DNA of 64,000 bases from positions 1,488,001 through 1,552,000 of the forward strand of contig NZ_JASGKT010000002.1 of assembly GCF_047600445.1 (NCBI RefSeq). Reading direction: 5' to 3'. A program made the position numbers and the translations under genes. The notes beneath the pieces were generated by a model, which was not told where the DNA came from, did not search any database, and saw nothing but the letters and a program-made list of their open reading frames with translations. This document shows positions 15,067-21,984 of this stretch, in pieces. This DNA comes from Piscinibacter sp047600445. GTDB lineage: Bacteria > Pseudomonadota > Gammaproteobacteria > Burkholderiales > Burkholderiaceae_C. Numbering within the stretch: position 1 is the first letter of the stretch; every line of letters begins with the position of its first letter.

Positions 15067-15903
15067 ATGCGCACCATCCGCCTGCCCCAGTTGCAGAACG
15101 TCGCTCCGAACTCGCACGTGAGCCTCGCGCTGCCGCTGGGCGTCACCTACGAAAAGCTCTACTTCACCCTCGGAACGAACATCACCACGGCGTTGATCAC
15201 GAACATCGTGCTTCGGATCAACAACAAGGAGTTCCAGCGCTGGGCCACGGCCGCCGACCTGGTCAACGGCCTGAGCCTGTTCAAGGGCAACTTCAACGAC
15301 ACCTCGACGCTGGTGCTCGACTTCACCGAGCGCGACGCGAAGGAAGAGGTTGCGATGAAGCTCGGCACCATCGCGGCCACGGCCGAAGCCGGTGTCCAGA
15401 ACCTCACGCTGGAGTTCGACCTGGGCAACTACACCAACGTGGCGGCCTCGATCATCACCGGTTGGGCGGACGTTGAACTGCCCTCGGCGAACTCGATCGT
15501 CCAGCGCGTGCAGTACAGCCAGAAGGTGATCGCCGCCGCGGCGCAGGAACAGATCTACCTGCCCTTCGGCGCCAACGGCTACCAGCTCAAGCGGCTGATC
15601 CTCAAGCACACGAACCTGGCGAGCGTGCGCGTGCGCCGCGACGGCGTCGACATCTACGAAGACCTGCCGGTGGCGTTCCAGAACAAGCGTCTCCAAGACT
15701 TCAAGCGGGCGCCGCAGGCCGGCTACCAGGTGATCGACTTCATGCCCGACTGCCTCCAGTCGAACGCGCTGAACACCGCGCTCGTGGTGGGCGGCGATGG
15801 CAAGCCCTCGCCGGTGACGAACCTGGACATCCGCCTGACCACGAGCGCGGCCGACACCATCACGATCTACGCCGAGGCCTACAGCCTCAACGCGCAACTG
15901 TGA
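15067..15903 (+). CDS. Double jelly-roll major capsid protein (PM2 P2-like)
   Basis: A 278-aa protein close to the length of PM2 P2 (269 aa). The N-terminal region (NVAPNSHVSLALPLGVTYEK) and the segments GTIAATAEAGVQNLTLEFDL, GYQLKRLILKHTN and YQVIDFMPDCLQSNAL correspond in order to the two beta-barrels of P2 as I recall it. Trimers of such proteins form the pseudo-hexameric capsomers of icosahedral capsids around an internal membrane. Secondary structure is almost all strand, with Asn/Thr/Asp turns, and there is no signal peptide. It is in the expected place after the packaging ATPase and before small membrane proteins. The family assignment is by motif resemblance; a profile or structure search would settle it. 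Confidence 0.85.
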   Translation: MRTIRLPQLQNVAPNSHVSLALPLGVTYEKLYFTLGTNITTALITNIVLRINNKEFQRWATAADLVNGLSLFKGNFNDTSTLVLDFTERDAKEEVAMKLGTIAATAEAGVQNLTLEFDLGNYTNVAASIITGWADVELPSANSIVQRVQYSQKVIAAAAQEQIYLPFGANGYQLKRLILKHTNLASVRVRRDGVDIYEDLPVAFQNKRLQDFKRAPQAGYQVIDFMPDCLQSNALNTALVVGGDGKPSPVTNLDIRLTTSAADTITIYAEAYSLNAQL

Positions 15904-15958
15904 TGGAACGCGCGGCGGGCTCCGGCTCGCCGCGCTCCACCCGAAGGACATCACGCAG

Positions 15959-16315
15959 ATGAGCGCGCGAATCGACTACATGATGGGCGATGTGGGCTAC
16001 ACCGGCCCGTCGCTGATGCCCGGCGATGTCACCGACACCGCCGCGGTGGCGCCCTACGTCAACACCTCCAACGGCGCGAGCTGGTGGGAGTCGCTGATCC
16101 AGTATGGCGTCACCAAGGCGATCGACAACAAGTTGGGTGGCTCGAACGTGGCGGGCAACACCGCCGTGGGCAGCTACGCGGGCCAGAACGGCCGCACCTA
16201 CATGAACAACACCAGCGGCCAGGCCGGCGGCCTGTCGGCGAGCGTGGGCGGCGTGCCGCTGTGGGCGCTGCTGGCGGTCGGCGCGGTTGCCGCTTTCGTG
16301 GCGCTGCGGGGCTGA
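15959..16315 (+). CDS. Small virion membrane protein candidate
   Basis: A 118-aa protein with a Gly/Asn/Ser-rich N-terminal domain (YAGQNGRTYMNNTSGQAG) and a C-terminal transmembrane helix (VPLWALLAVGAVAAFVAL) ending in RG. That design, a soluble part anchored by a C-terminal helix, fits a protein of the internal virion membrane. It follows the capsid gene by 55 bp with a GAAGGACA ribosome-binding site. No family recognised. Confidence 0.65.
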   Translation: MSARIDYMMGDVGYTGPSLMPGDVTDTAAVAPYVNTSNGASWWESLIQYGVTKAIDNKLGGSNVAGNTAVGSYAGQNGRTYMNNTSGQAGGLSASVGGVPLWALLAVGAVAAFVALRG

Positions 16316-16317
16316 CC

Positions 16318-16677
16318 ATGGCTGTGGCGGCTGATCCGTGGTCGGCGTTCGCCGGCAACTTCGGCGCCGGCCTGGGCTCCGGCCTGGGCTCGGGCATCAG
16401 CGGCGCGCTCGGCGGCGACGCCGGGCCGTTCATCGGCGGCAGCTCGTCGGCCAACACCTACGGCACCACGCAGGACGGATCGGGCTGGATCGTCAACATC
16501 GGCGGCCAGCAGTCGGCCACGTCGACGGCCAACAAGACCACCAGCCCGAACCTGTACGACACGGCGCCGCAGATGCCGGGCGTCGGCATGCAGTCGGCCG
16601 GCGCGTCGGGCGTCGGCATGCTGCTGATGGTCGTGGTGATCGCCGGCATGCTGCTGGCGCGCAAGCGGGGCCGCTGA
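16318..16677 (+). CDS. Small virion membrane protein candidate, Gly/Ser-rich
   Basis: A 119-aa protein built like its upstream neighbour: Gly/Ser-rich N-terminus (FGAGLGSGLGSGISGALGG), polar middle, and C-terminal transmembrane helix (GVGMLLMVVVIAGMLLA) with a positive tail RKRGR, indicating the C-terminus faces the cytoplasm or virion interior. It is 2 bp after the preceding gene and overlaps the next start (TGATG). It is probably a membrane-associated minor structural protein. Confidence 0.65.
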   Translation: MAVAADPWSAFAGNFGAGLGSGLGSGISGALGGDAGPFIGGSSSANTYGTTQDGSGWIVNIGGQQSATSTANKTTSPNLYDTAPQMPGVGMQSAGASGVGMLLMVVVIAGMLLARKRGR

Positions 16678-17069
16678 TGCGCATCGGCCTGCGCGTCTCC
16701 AGCGACCAGGCGGCGGCCGTCGAGCGGCTGCGCGCCGCCGAGCGCTTCGCCGTCGACGGCTCCAGCGCCGAGGACATGGCGCGCGGCTGTGTGCTGTTCG
16801 ATGTCGTCGACGAAGGCGCGGCCGTGGGTGCCATCGCGGTCGACCTGGCCGGCGAGCGCCGCGCCGTCGTCACTGCGGCAGCCTCGCGCGGCGCGGCGAC
16901 CTGGCAGCACCTGGTGATGCTCGAACAGACCTTGCGCATCAACGGCGTGCGGCGCGTGGCGCTGTTCACCCGCCGCCGCGGCCTGGTGCGCCAGCTCGCG
17001 CGGCGCGGCTACCAGCCCGTGCGCCCGGTCGGCGCCGATGGCGTGGCCGAACTCGAAAAGGAACTGTGA
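16677..17069 (+). CDS. Provirus protein with GNAT-like fold features
   Basis: A 130-aa soluble protein. The pattern of a beta-rich first half (CVLFDVVDEGAAVGAIAVDL) followed by a helix and the segment GVRRVALFTRRRGLVRQLAR then RGYQP looks like a degenerate GNAT acetyltransferase, a fold reported in some virus internal proteins. I cannot identify an acetyl-CoA loop (Q/RxxGxG/A), so catalysis is doubtful. It is translationally coupled to both neighbours. Confidence 0.55.
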   Translation: MRIGLRVSSDQAAAVERLRAAERFAVDGSSAEDMARGCVLFDVVDEGAAVGAIAVDLAGERRAVVTAAASRGAATWQHLVMLEQTLRINGVRRVALFTRRRGLVRQLARRGYQPVRPVGADGVAELEKEL

Positions 17070-17617
17070 TGGCCAGCAAGAGCAGCAAGAGCGTCAGCAC
17101 CACCGAACAGAACTTCTACGACCAGCGGGCGATCACGACGATCGACGACAGGGACACCACCACCAGCTACGACCTGTCGGACCGGTCGACCAGCAGCTAC
17201 GTGTCGGACAGCTCCAACCGATCGACCACCAACACCACCATCACCGGCTTCGATCCTGGCGTGGCGCGCATCGTCGAGCTGCAATCGCAGCTCGCCGGCG
17301 CGGTGACCGAGAGCGGCTCCGACACGCTGCGCGCCGTTGCCGGTTTGGGCATGGGCGCGTTCAACGACCTGACCGGCTCGCTCTCGAACCTGAGCGCGAC
17401 GAACGAACGCGCCTGGTCGCACACGGTGGACTCGGCGGAGAAGGTCATCACCGGCCTGCTCGCCGGCGCGAAGGACTCGACCGACGCGGCCAAGTCGCTC
17501 GCCGCATCGGCGATCGCCAGCTACCAGCCGAGCGAGAACAAGAGCGCCGACACATTCAAGTGGATCGGCGTTGCCCTGGCCGTGGCGCTGGGCCTCGGCT
17601 TCGTCTTGAAGGCATGA
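17069..17617 (+). CDS. Virion membrane protein candidate with Ser/Thr-rich N-terminus
   Basis: A 182-aa protein. Residues 1-60 are very rich in Ser, Thr and Asp (TTTSYDLSDRSTSSYVSDSS), then a helical region with heptad-like spacing (VARIVELQSQLAGAVTESGS), and a C-terminal transmembrane helix (WIGVALAVALGLGFVLKA). The composition resembles minor capsid or vertex-stabilising proteins of tailless viruses. It overlaps the preceding stop and the following start, so it belongs to the late operon. Confidence 0.6.
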   Translation: MASKSSKSVSTTEQNFYDQRAITTIDDRDTTTSYDLSDRSTSSYVSDSSNRSTTNTTITGFDPGVARIVELQSQLAGAVTESGSDTLRAVAGLGMGAFNDLTGSLSNLSATNERAWSHTVDSAEKVITGLLAGAKDSTDAAKSLAASAIASYQPSENKSADTFKWIGVALAVALGLGFVLKA

Positions 17618-18363
17618 GCATGGACATTGAACTGATCACCGTCACGCTCGCCGCCAACGCGGTCGCGCGTATCGAGCGGGCAGGGCGCTACATCGAAGTG
17701 ATCGATGCGCAGTACACCATCGCGTCGATCACGCTGACCGACGATGCGGGCGGGCAGGCCGCGTTCATCCGCAACTGCCTCTCCGGCATCTACGCCGAAA
17801 TCGGCTTCCGCGCCTTCGACGTGGTGAACGGCGCCAGCGCGCAGACGATCACGGTGATGGTCTGCACCGGTCGAGGCGGATCGCGTCGTCAGCCTGGCGT
17901 CGTGCAAGTGGTCGACAGCTCGAAAGCGCGCGTGCTCTCGAACCAGTCGTTCATGGACTTCGGCTTTGCCAGCAGCACCGCCGCCCTCGCGGCTCAAGTT
18001 CAGGCGTGGAACCCGGCTGGCTCTGGAAAGCGCCTGATCGTTCAAAAGGTCGTGGTCAATATGTCCGTGGCTGGACTGCTGAACATCTCGCCTTCCAACG
18101 CCGCGCTGACCACGCTACGCGGGCAACTGTCCAGCAAGCTTGGCGGCGGCGCGTCGGCGGCGTCCCAAGTCCGCACGGATCAGGCGGCCGTGCCTGGCAC
18201 GAGCGCCAAGCAGGCGTTCGGTGTATCGGCTAACACGCCGATCAATGTTCTCTTCGCGGACCCTGTCGTGCTTCCGCCTGGCTATGGCCTCACCGTGTGG
18301 AACGACGTGGGACCTGTCGGTCTGCTCTCGGCCTCCTTCGAGACGATCGAGGAAGCCGTCTGA
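17614..18363 (+). CDS. Candidate spike or vertex protein
   Basis: A 249-aa, beta-rich protein without a transmembrane helix or signal peptide. It is the largest late protein apart from the capsid protein, and its strand/turn pattern with Gly-rich loops (for example LPPGYGLTVWNDVG near the end) recalls receptor-binding or decoration domains. It follows the membrane proteins and precedes lysis, as spike genes often do. No sequence family is recognised, so the role is inferred from position and size. ATG 17614 overlaps the previous stop; a second ATG at 17620 is possible. Confidence 0.55.
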   Translation: MSMDIELITVTLAANAVARIERAGRYIEVIDAQYTIASITLTDDAGGQAAFIRNCLSGIYAEIGFRAFDVVNGASAQTITVMVCTGRGGSRRQPGVVQVVDSSKARVLSNQSFMDFGFASSTAALAAQVQAWNPAGSGKRLIVQKVVVNMSVAGLLNISPSNAALTTLRGQLSSKLGGGASAASQVRTDQAAVPGTSAKQAFGVSANTPINVLFADPVVLPPGYGLTVWNDVGPVGLLSASFETIEEAV

Positions 18364-19031
18364 TGAAGCACGCCACCGCCATCGTCTTAGGCTTCGGCGT
18401 CCTCGCGCTGACAGCGAGCTACGCCGCCAAGCGCGCGGCCGATGCCGTCGCGACCAGCGATGACGCCGACGGCAGCACCGCACTCGACTACGTCAACGTC
18501 TGGGGCCTGATCGAACAAGGCGTGGACACCTACAGCACGGAGCAAGCGATGCGTACCAACGCCAACCTGCCGGCCTTCCTCGACGCGATCATGTGGAGCG
18601 AGGGCACCGCGCGCGAGGCCGATCCCTACCGCGTGTGCTACGGCTACCGGCACACCATCGTCAGCCTGGCCGACCACCCGGCCGTCACCGGCGAGTGGAA
18701 GGGCGAGGACATCAGCAAGCTCGGCCCGCAGTACGTGGGCAAGGTGAGCACCGCGGCCGGCGCTTTCCAGATCATCCGGGCGACCTGGCTGGGCGCCAAG
18801 CGCGCGCTCGGCCTTGCCGATTTCAGCGCGGAGTCGCAGCGCGCCGCGGCGACCTGGTTGATCAAGCGTCGCGGCGCGCTCGACGACATCGAGCGCGGCG
18901 ACCTTCAGGCCGCCGTCGACAAGTGCGCGGCCGAGTGGGCCAGCCTGCCCGGCAGCACCAGCGGCCAGCCGCAGCGCAAGTTCGACCAGTTCGCCGACGC
19001 CTACAGCTCGGCGGGCGGCTGGCTCGCATGA
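18363..19031 (+). CDS. Endolysin, lambda R-like lytic transglycosylase with N-terminal membrane anchor
   Basis: A 222-aa protein. Residues 68-215 align with lambda R (GH104): catalytic Glu80 in AFLDAIMWSEGT, GAFQIIRATWLGAKRALGLA, SQRAAATWLIKRRGALDDIE and DKCAAEWASLPG. It cuts peptidoglycan without forming a reducing end. Lambda R has no signal, whereas this protein starts with a weak transmembrane segment (AIVLGFGVLALTASYAA) and so may be exported as a signal-arrest-release endolysin, or sit in the virion membrane for entry. It overlaps both neighbours by 1-4 bp. Confidence 0.88.
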   Translation: MKHATAIVLGFGVLALTASYAAKRAADAVATSDDADGSTALDYVNVWGLIEQGVDTYSTEQAMRTNANLPAFLDAIMWSEGTAREADPYRVCYGYRHTIVSLADHPAVTGEWKGEDISKLGPQYVGKVSTAAGAFQIIRATWLGAKRALGLADFSAESQRAAATWLIKRRGALDDIERGDLQAAVDKCAAEWASLPGSTSGQPQRKFDQFADAYSSAGGWLA

Positions 19032-19492
19032 AACCGGCAACCATGATGGCCATCGGCGCGGGCGTGCTGGCCCTGGCCGGCGCGGCCTGGCTGGTGTACC
19101 GCAAGGGCGGCGTCAGCGAGGCCGCCGGCGCCGTGGGCGAGGCCATCGGCACCGGCGCCGTGAAGGCGGCCGATGGTGCCGTCACCGGCGCCGTGGGCAC
19201 GGTCGGCGCCGGCATCGGCGTGCCGACGCCCGGCCAGGTCACCACCGATCCGCTGGTGGCACGCTGGCTGATCGACACCGAGGGTTACTTCCCCGCCTCG
19301 CAGTGGTCGAGCGCGCCGGCGCTGATGCAGGCCATCTTCCTGGCCGCCGGCTCGGGCTCGCCGCCGCCGGCTGGCTCGGCGGTGGCGCTGCGCTTCGGCA
19401 CCGGCGGCAGCGGCCTGACCACCGGCGACTTCACGCGCATGGACCACGACACCACGCCGGTGTTCACCGGCGGCGCCTCGGGGGGCTGGTGA
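19028..19492 (+). CDS. Provirus membrane protein, Ala/Gly-rich
   Basis: A 154-aa protein with an N-terminal transmembrane helix (MMAIGAGVLALAGAAWLVYR) followed by a Gly/Ala/Val repeat-like region (GAVGEAIGTGAVKAADGAV) and a polar C-terminal domain beginning LVARWLIDTEGYFP. The repeat-like part could form an amphipathic or second membrane element. It lies between endolysin and holin. It may be a lysis accessory or DNA-delivery protein; no family recognised. Confidence 0.6.
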   Translation: MKPATMMAIGAGVLALAGAAWLVYRKGGVSEAAGAVGEAIGTGAVKAADGAVTGAVGTVGAGIGVPTPGQVTTDPLVARWLIDTEGYFPASQWSSAPALMQAIFLAAGSGSPPPAGSAVALRFGTGGSGLTTGDFTRMDHDTTPVFTGGASGGW

Positions 19493-19911
19493 TGAACCCG
19501 CTGCTGGTCGGCCCGCTGTTCGACGTGGTCAAGCAGTTGCTCGGCGGCCTGGGCCTCGACCCGGCCGCCAAAGAGCGCGCGCAACTGCAAGCCTTCGAGC
19601 TGCTGAGCAAGGGCGACTTCGCGCAGAACGCAGATCTGCAACTCGCGCTGGCTCAACTGAGCGTCAACCAGTCCGAGGCGGTGTCGCCCGGCAGGTTCAA
19701 GGGTGGCTGGCGGCCGTTCATCGGCTGGGTGTGCGGCGGCGCGCTGGCGCTCCAGTTCGTGGCCGGCCCGCTGATGGAGTGGGGCGGGGCGGTGTACGGC
19801 CATCCGCTGCCGCCGCTGCCGCGGCTGGACGGCGTGCTGTGGGAACTGCTGTTCGGCATGCTGGGCCTGGGCACGCTGCGCACCGTCGAGAAAGTGAAGG
19901 GCTCCGCATGA
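19492..19911 (+). CDS. Holin-like protein (3-TM holin family)
   Basis: A 139-aa protein resembling the 3-TM phage holin family: FKGGWRPFIGWVCGGALALQ is the family signature, followed by hydrophobic segments LQFVAGPLMEW and LLFGMLGLGTL and a basic C-terminus. Holins form the membrane lesions that trigger lysis. The family position next to an endolysin supports it. ATG 19492 overlaps the previous TGA by one base. Confidence 0.8.
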   Translation: MNPLLVGPLFDVVKQLLGGLGLDPAAKERAQLQAFELLSKGDFAQNADLQLALAQLSVNQSEAVSPGRFKGGWRPFIGWVCGGALALQFVAGPLMEWGGAVYGHPLPPLPRLDGVLWELLFGMLGLGTLRTVEKVKGSA

Positions 19912-20072
19912 CGCTGGCCGACATCCTCCCCTGGCTCAACCTGCTGATGCTGCCCGGCGTCTCGCTGCTGCTGCGCATCACGCGCCAGCTCGCGGTGCTG
20001 GAAACGCGCCAGGACGAGCAGGCCCGACGACTTGAGCGCATCGACTCTGACCTGGCAGAGCTGCGCATGTGA
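19908..20072 (+). CDS. 54-aa membrane/coiled-coil protein, lysis region
   Basis: A transmembrane N-terminus (ILPWLNLLMLPGVSLLLRI) followed by a charged coiled coil (LETRQDEQARRLERIDSDLA). This layout is common for short proteins beside holins, such as spanin-like or DUF2730-like proteins, though it is too short for a complete spanin. It overlaps the holin stop by 4 bp. Confidence 0.6.
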   Translation: MTLADILPWLNLLMLPGVSLLLRITRQLAVLETRQDEQARRLERIDSDLAELRM

Positions 20073-20100
20073 TCGACCAGGCAACCCCGAAAGGACCACC

Positions 20101-20187
20101 ATGACCAAGAAGCGAAAGTCCCTCTCGCCGCGCAAGGCCAATGGCCAGTTCCGCAAGCGCAAAACCGGCAAGCGAGGCCGCCGGTGA
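20101..20187 (+). CDS. 28-aa highly basic peptide
   Basis: MTKKRKSLSPRKANGQFRKR followed by KTGKRGRR: about half the residues are Lys or Arg and there is no hydrophobic segment. A GAAAGGACCACC ribosome-binding site precedes the ATG. Such a peptide could neutralise packaged DNA, as small basic virion proteins do in PM2-like viruses (inference). Its stop overlaps the GTG of the next gene. Confidence 0.6.
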   Translation: MTKKRKSLSPRKANGQFRKRKTGKRGRR

Positions 20188-20471
20188 TCGGCGCGCTGCT
20201 GCGCGTGCTCGGCCGCTACGTGGCGCAGCCTGACAAGGCGCTGCACGTGCTGGCCGCGTTCGTGCTGACCTTCCTGCTGATGGCCGGCGGCATGCCGGTG
20301 CTGGCGGCCGCCTGGCTATGCCTGGCCGTGGCCTGGGGCAAGGAGCGCTGGGACAAGGCGCACGCCGAGGGGCACACCTGGGACGGCTGGGACGCCTTTG
20401 CGACCGTGCTGGGCGGCCTGGCCGGCATCACCCTGTGGCAGCTCATCGCGCCAGCTTGGCGCGTTGGCTGA
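20184..20471 (+). CDS. Provirus membrane protein at the end of the late operon
   Basis: A 95-aa protein with hydrophobic segments (VLAAFVLTFLLMAGGMPVLA and LAAAWLCLAVAW) and a conserved-looking KERWDKAHAEGHTWDGWDAF loop before a last hydrophobic helix. I recall similar membrane proteins near phage lysis genes. GTG 20184 overlaps the preceding stop. Its last 156 bp overlap, on the opposite strand, the 3' end of the HTH gene at 20316-20783. Confidence 0.65.
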   Translation: MIGALLRVLGRYVAQPDKALHVLAAFVLTFLLMAGGMPVLAAAWLCLAVAWGKERWDKAHAEGHTWDGWDAFATVLGGLAGITLWQLIAPAWRVG

Positions 20472-20783
20472 GCCGTAGTCGCCGAAGCGCTCCAGCCAGG
20501 CCACGCGGGCCTGTAGGCGCTGCACGTCGCCGGCCAGGCACCGGGCCTGGCTCGCGTGGAGCCGGGCGCTGTTGGTCGCGGCGCAGTCGACGATGGACCA
20601 CCCCCAGCGGGTGATCCAGAAGAGCGCCAGGTGCGCCGCGCGCGGCGCGGCGTCGGCGGCGAGCCAGCGGCGCACGGTGCCGGCGGACACGCCCAGCGCG
20701 CGCCCGATGCGCTCGGGCGGCGCGGCCAGGTCATCGACGATCAGCGACAGGGGCGGGAGCTGGCGGGGGATCAGGGCGAGCAT
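20316..20783 (-). CDS. HTH protein at the right end of the provirus
   Basis: A 155-aa protein with an N-terminal HTH (RIGRALGVSAGTVRRWLAAD, then APRAAHLALFWITRWGWS), of a type I recall next to small Burkholderiales and Xanthomonadales phages and ending near a GDYGSAN motif. The last 50 residues run antisense to the convergent membrane-protein gene and look unconserved. In the excised circle its start would lie 12 bp after the stop of the extended repressor, on the same strand, so the two would form one operon that integration splits. Confidence 0.7.
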   Translation of the reverse strand: MLALIPRQLPPLSLIVDDLAAPPERIGRALGVSAGTVRRWLAADAAPRAAHLALFWITRWGWSIVDCAATNSARLHASQARCLAGDVQRLQARVAWLERFGDYGSANAPSWRDELPQGDAGQAAQHGRKGVPAVPGVPLGVRLVPALLAPGHGQA

Positions 20784-20862
20784 CGCCGGCTTTCGTCAGG
20801 CCGGCAGCATCCCTTGAGGCTCGAAACCGGCAAGCAGGCGACGCAGTGCGCGCAGCAGTCGG

Positions 20863-20877
20863 TTGACATAATATACA
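20863..20877 (+). repeat. Right attachment repeat (attR core), XerC side in host DNA
   Basis: Exact copy of TTGACATAATATACA. On the minus strand the host-side flank reads ACGCGCTACAA before the TGTATA centre, resembling a XerC arm (cer has GGTGCGTACAA). Rejoining this host flank with the left host flank gives ACGCGCTACAA-TGTATA-TTATGTCAATT, a 28-bp dif-like site. Confidence 0.8.
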
Positions 20878-20941
20878 TTGTAGCGCGTTTATGGGTGCGC
20901 CAATTTGGCAGGATGGCAGGAAAGCCATCCCGCTCCCGCAA

Positions 20942-21151
20942 TCAGGCGCTGGCCGGGCTCGTGCCGCTGACCAAGCCGGAATCGTCCATCTGCACCGTCG
21001 TGCCGGGCTGCTCCGGCGGATGGGCCTTGTCCAGTGGGCGGCAGATGCGGCTGCTCAGGCGGTTCAGCAGTTCGGAGCCTTCCATGCGGGCCACCACGGA
21101 GGCGGGGTCCAGCAGGAGCGCGAACGGATTGGCGACGGTCTGGGTTTGCAT
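20942..21151 (-). CDS. Conserved small Burkholderiales protein
   Basis: A 69-aa protein beginning MQTQTVANPFALLLDPASVV and containing SSRICRPLDKAHPPEQ. I recall short proteins with this NPF..MDP and C.PLD pattern as widespread, uncharacterised proteins in Burkholderiales. A GGAGA ribosome-binding site precedes the ATG at 21151. It is the first host gene to the right of the provirus. It has no membrane segment; function unknown. Confidence 0.7.
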   Translation of the reverse strand: MQTQTVANPFALLLDPASVVARMEGSELLNRLSSRICRPLDKAHPPEQPGTTVQMDDSGLVSGTSPASA

Positions 21152-21286
21152 GGGGAATCTCCGGCACAAGCACTGGGATGGCCGCACTCTAGGGCTCGCC
21201 CGGGGCGCTGAAAGTCTCCGTTGCACCATCAGCCGTGTAGGGAAAAATCCGACACGCCGCCTGGCGCGTGAACTGCTGCCGCAATC

Positions 21287-21925
21287 TCAGTGCGGCAGCT
21301 TTTTCAGGCGCTCGACCATGTAGTCGCGCCCGGCGCTCTCGGCGAAGTCGATCGCCTGCTGGCCGCGCTGGTTGTGGCGCCTGGGGTCGGCGCCGCGTTG
21401 CAGCAGCAGTTCGACGGTGGCCTCGGGCGCATGCCGCGCCGCCAGCATCAGCGGCGTCGTGCCGTTGGGCGCCTCGGCGTCCACGCTGGCGCCGCGGTCG
21501 AGCAGCAGCTTGGTCAGCGCGGTGCTCGGCCCGCTGGCTGCGTAGTGGATGGGCGACCAGCCCGGCCGCTGCACCTTGGCGCCGCGCGCCATCAGCTTCT
21601 CGCTGGCTTCGACGTCGCCGGCGAGCACCGTGAGCATCAGCGCCGTCTCGTTCGCCGCGTTGGCGGCGTCGGGGTCGATGTCGGGGTGGGCCAGCAAGGC
21701 GTCGAAGGCCTGCGGCGACTCGCGCCGGACCGCCACCATCAGCGCCGGCATGCCCTTCTCGTCGCGCCAGTTCGGGTCGACACCCTGCTCGAACAGCTTC
21801 TTCAGGCTGCGTGGGTTGTCGCGGATGATGGCAATGAAGAGCTCGTCGTAGGCACCGGCTGCCGCAACGGAAAACCACATTGCAGCAACGAGATAGATTC
21901 CACACTTCAAGTAACGCTTTATCAT
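21287..21925 (-). CDS. Secreted ankyrin-repeat protein
   Basis: A 212-aa protein with a signal peptide (CGIYLVAAMWFSVAAAGA, cleavage near residue 26) and about five ankyrin repeats, for example NETALMLTVLAGDVEASEKL, WSPIHYAASGPSTALTKLLL and TTPLMLAARHAPEATVELLL. It is probably periplasmic and protein-binding. It lies 59 bp downstream of tatD on the same strand; that gap is AT-rich compared with its neighbours. A similar tatD-ankyrin pair is familiar from Burkholderiales. Confidence 0.88.
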   Translation of the reverse strand: MIKRYLKCGIYLVAAMWFSVAAAGAYDELFIAIIRDNPRSLKKLFEQGVDPNWRDEKGMPALMVAVRRESPQAFDALLAHPDIDPDAANAANETALMLTVLAGDVEASEKLMARGAKVQRPGWSPIHYAASGPSTALTKLLLDRGASVDAEAPNGTTPLMLAARHAPEATVELLLQRGADPRRHNQRGQQAIDFAESAGRDYMVERLKKLPH

Positions 21926-21984
21926 TTCTGAATGAGCAACAGCGAAGAAAATCCCTTTGGATTCAACATTCTTTTGGATCTTCT

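Larger units (their letters stand above)
9053..20877 (+). mobile_element. Provirus of a tailless double-jelly-roll virus (PM2-like), integrated at a dif-like site
   Basis: An 11.8-kb element bounded by the 15-bp direct repeat at 9053-9067 and 20863-20877. Its size is close to PM2 (about 10 kb) and below PRD1 (about 15 kb). Diagnostic genes are a P2-like double jelly-roll major capsid protein and an FtsK/HerA packaging ATPase; no tail, portal or terminase gene is present. Layout: a repressor reading outward on the left, a rightward early operon (9632-12131), an origin region (12075-12349), a leftward toxin-antitoxin pair, a rightward late operon (13271-20471), and a leftward HTH gene at the right end. 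There is no integrase, consistent with use of host XerCD. The coding frames look intact, so the element may be functional. Confidence 0.88.
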
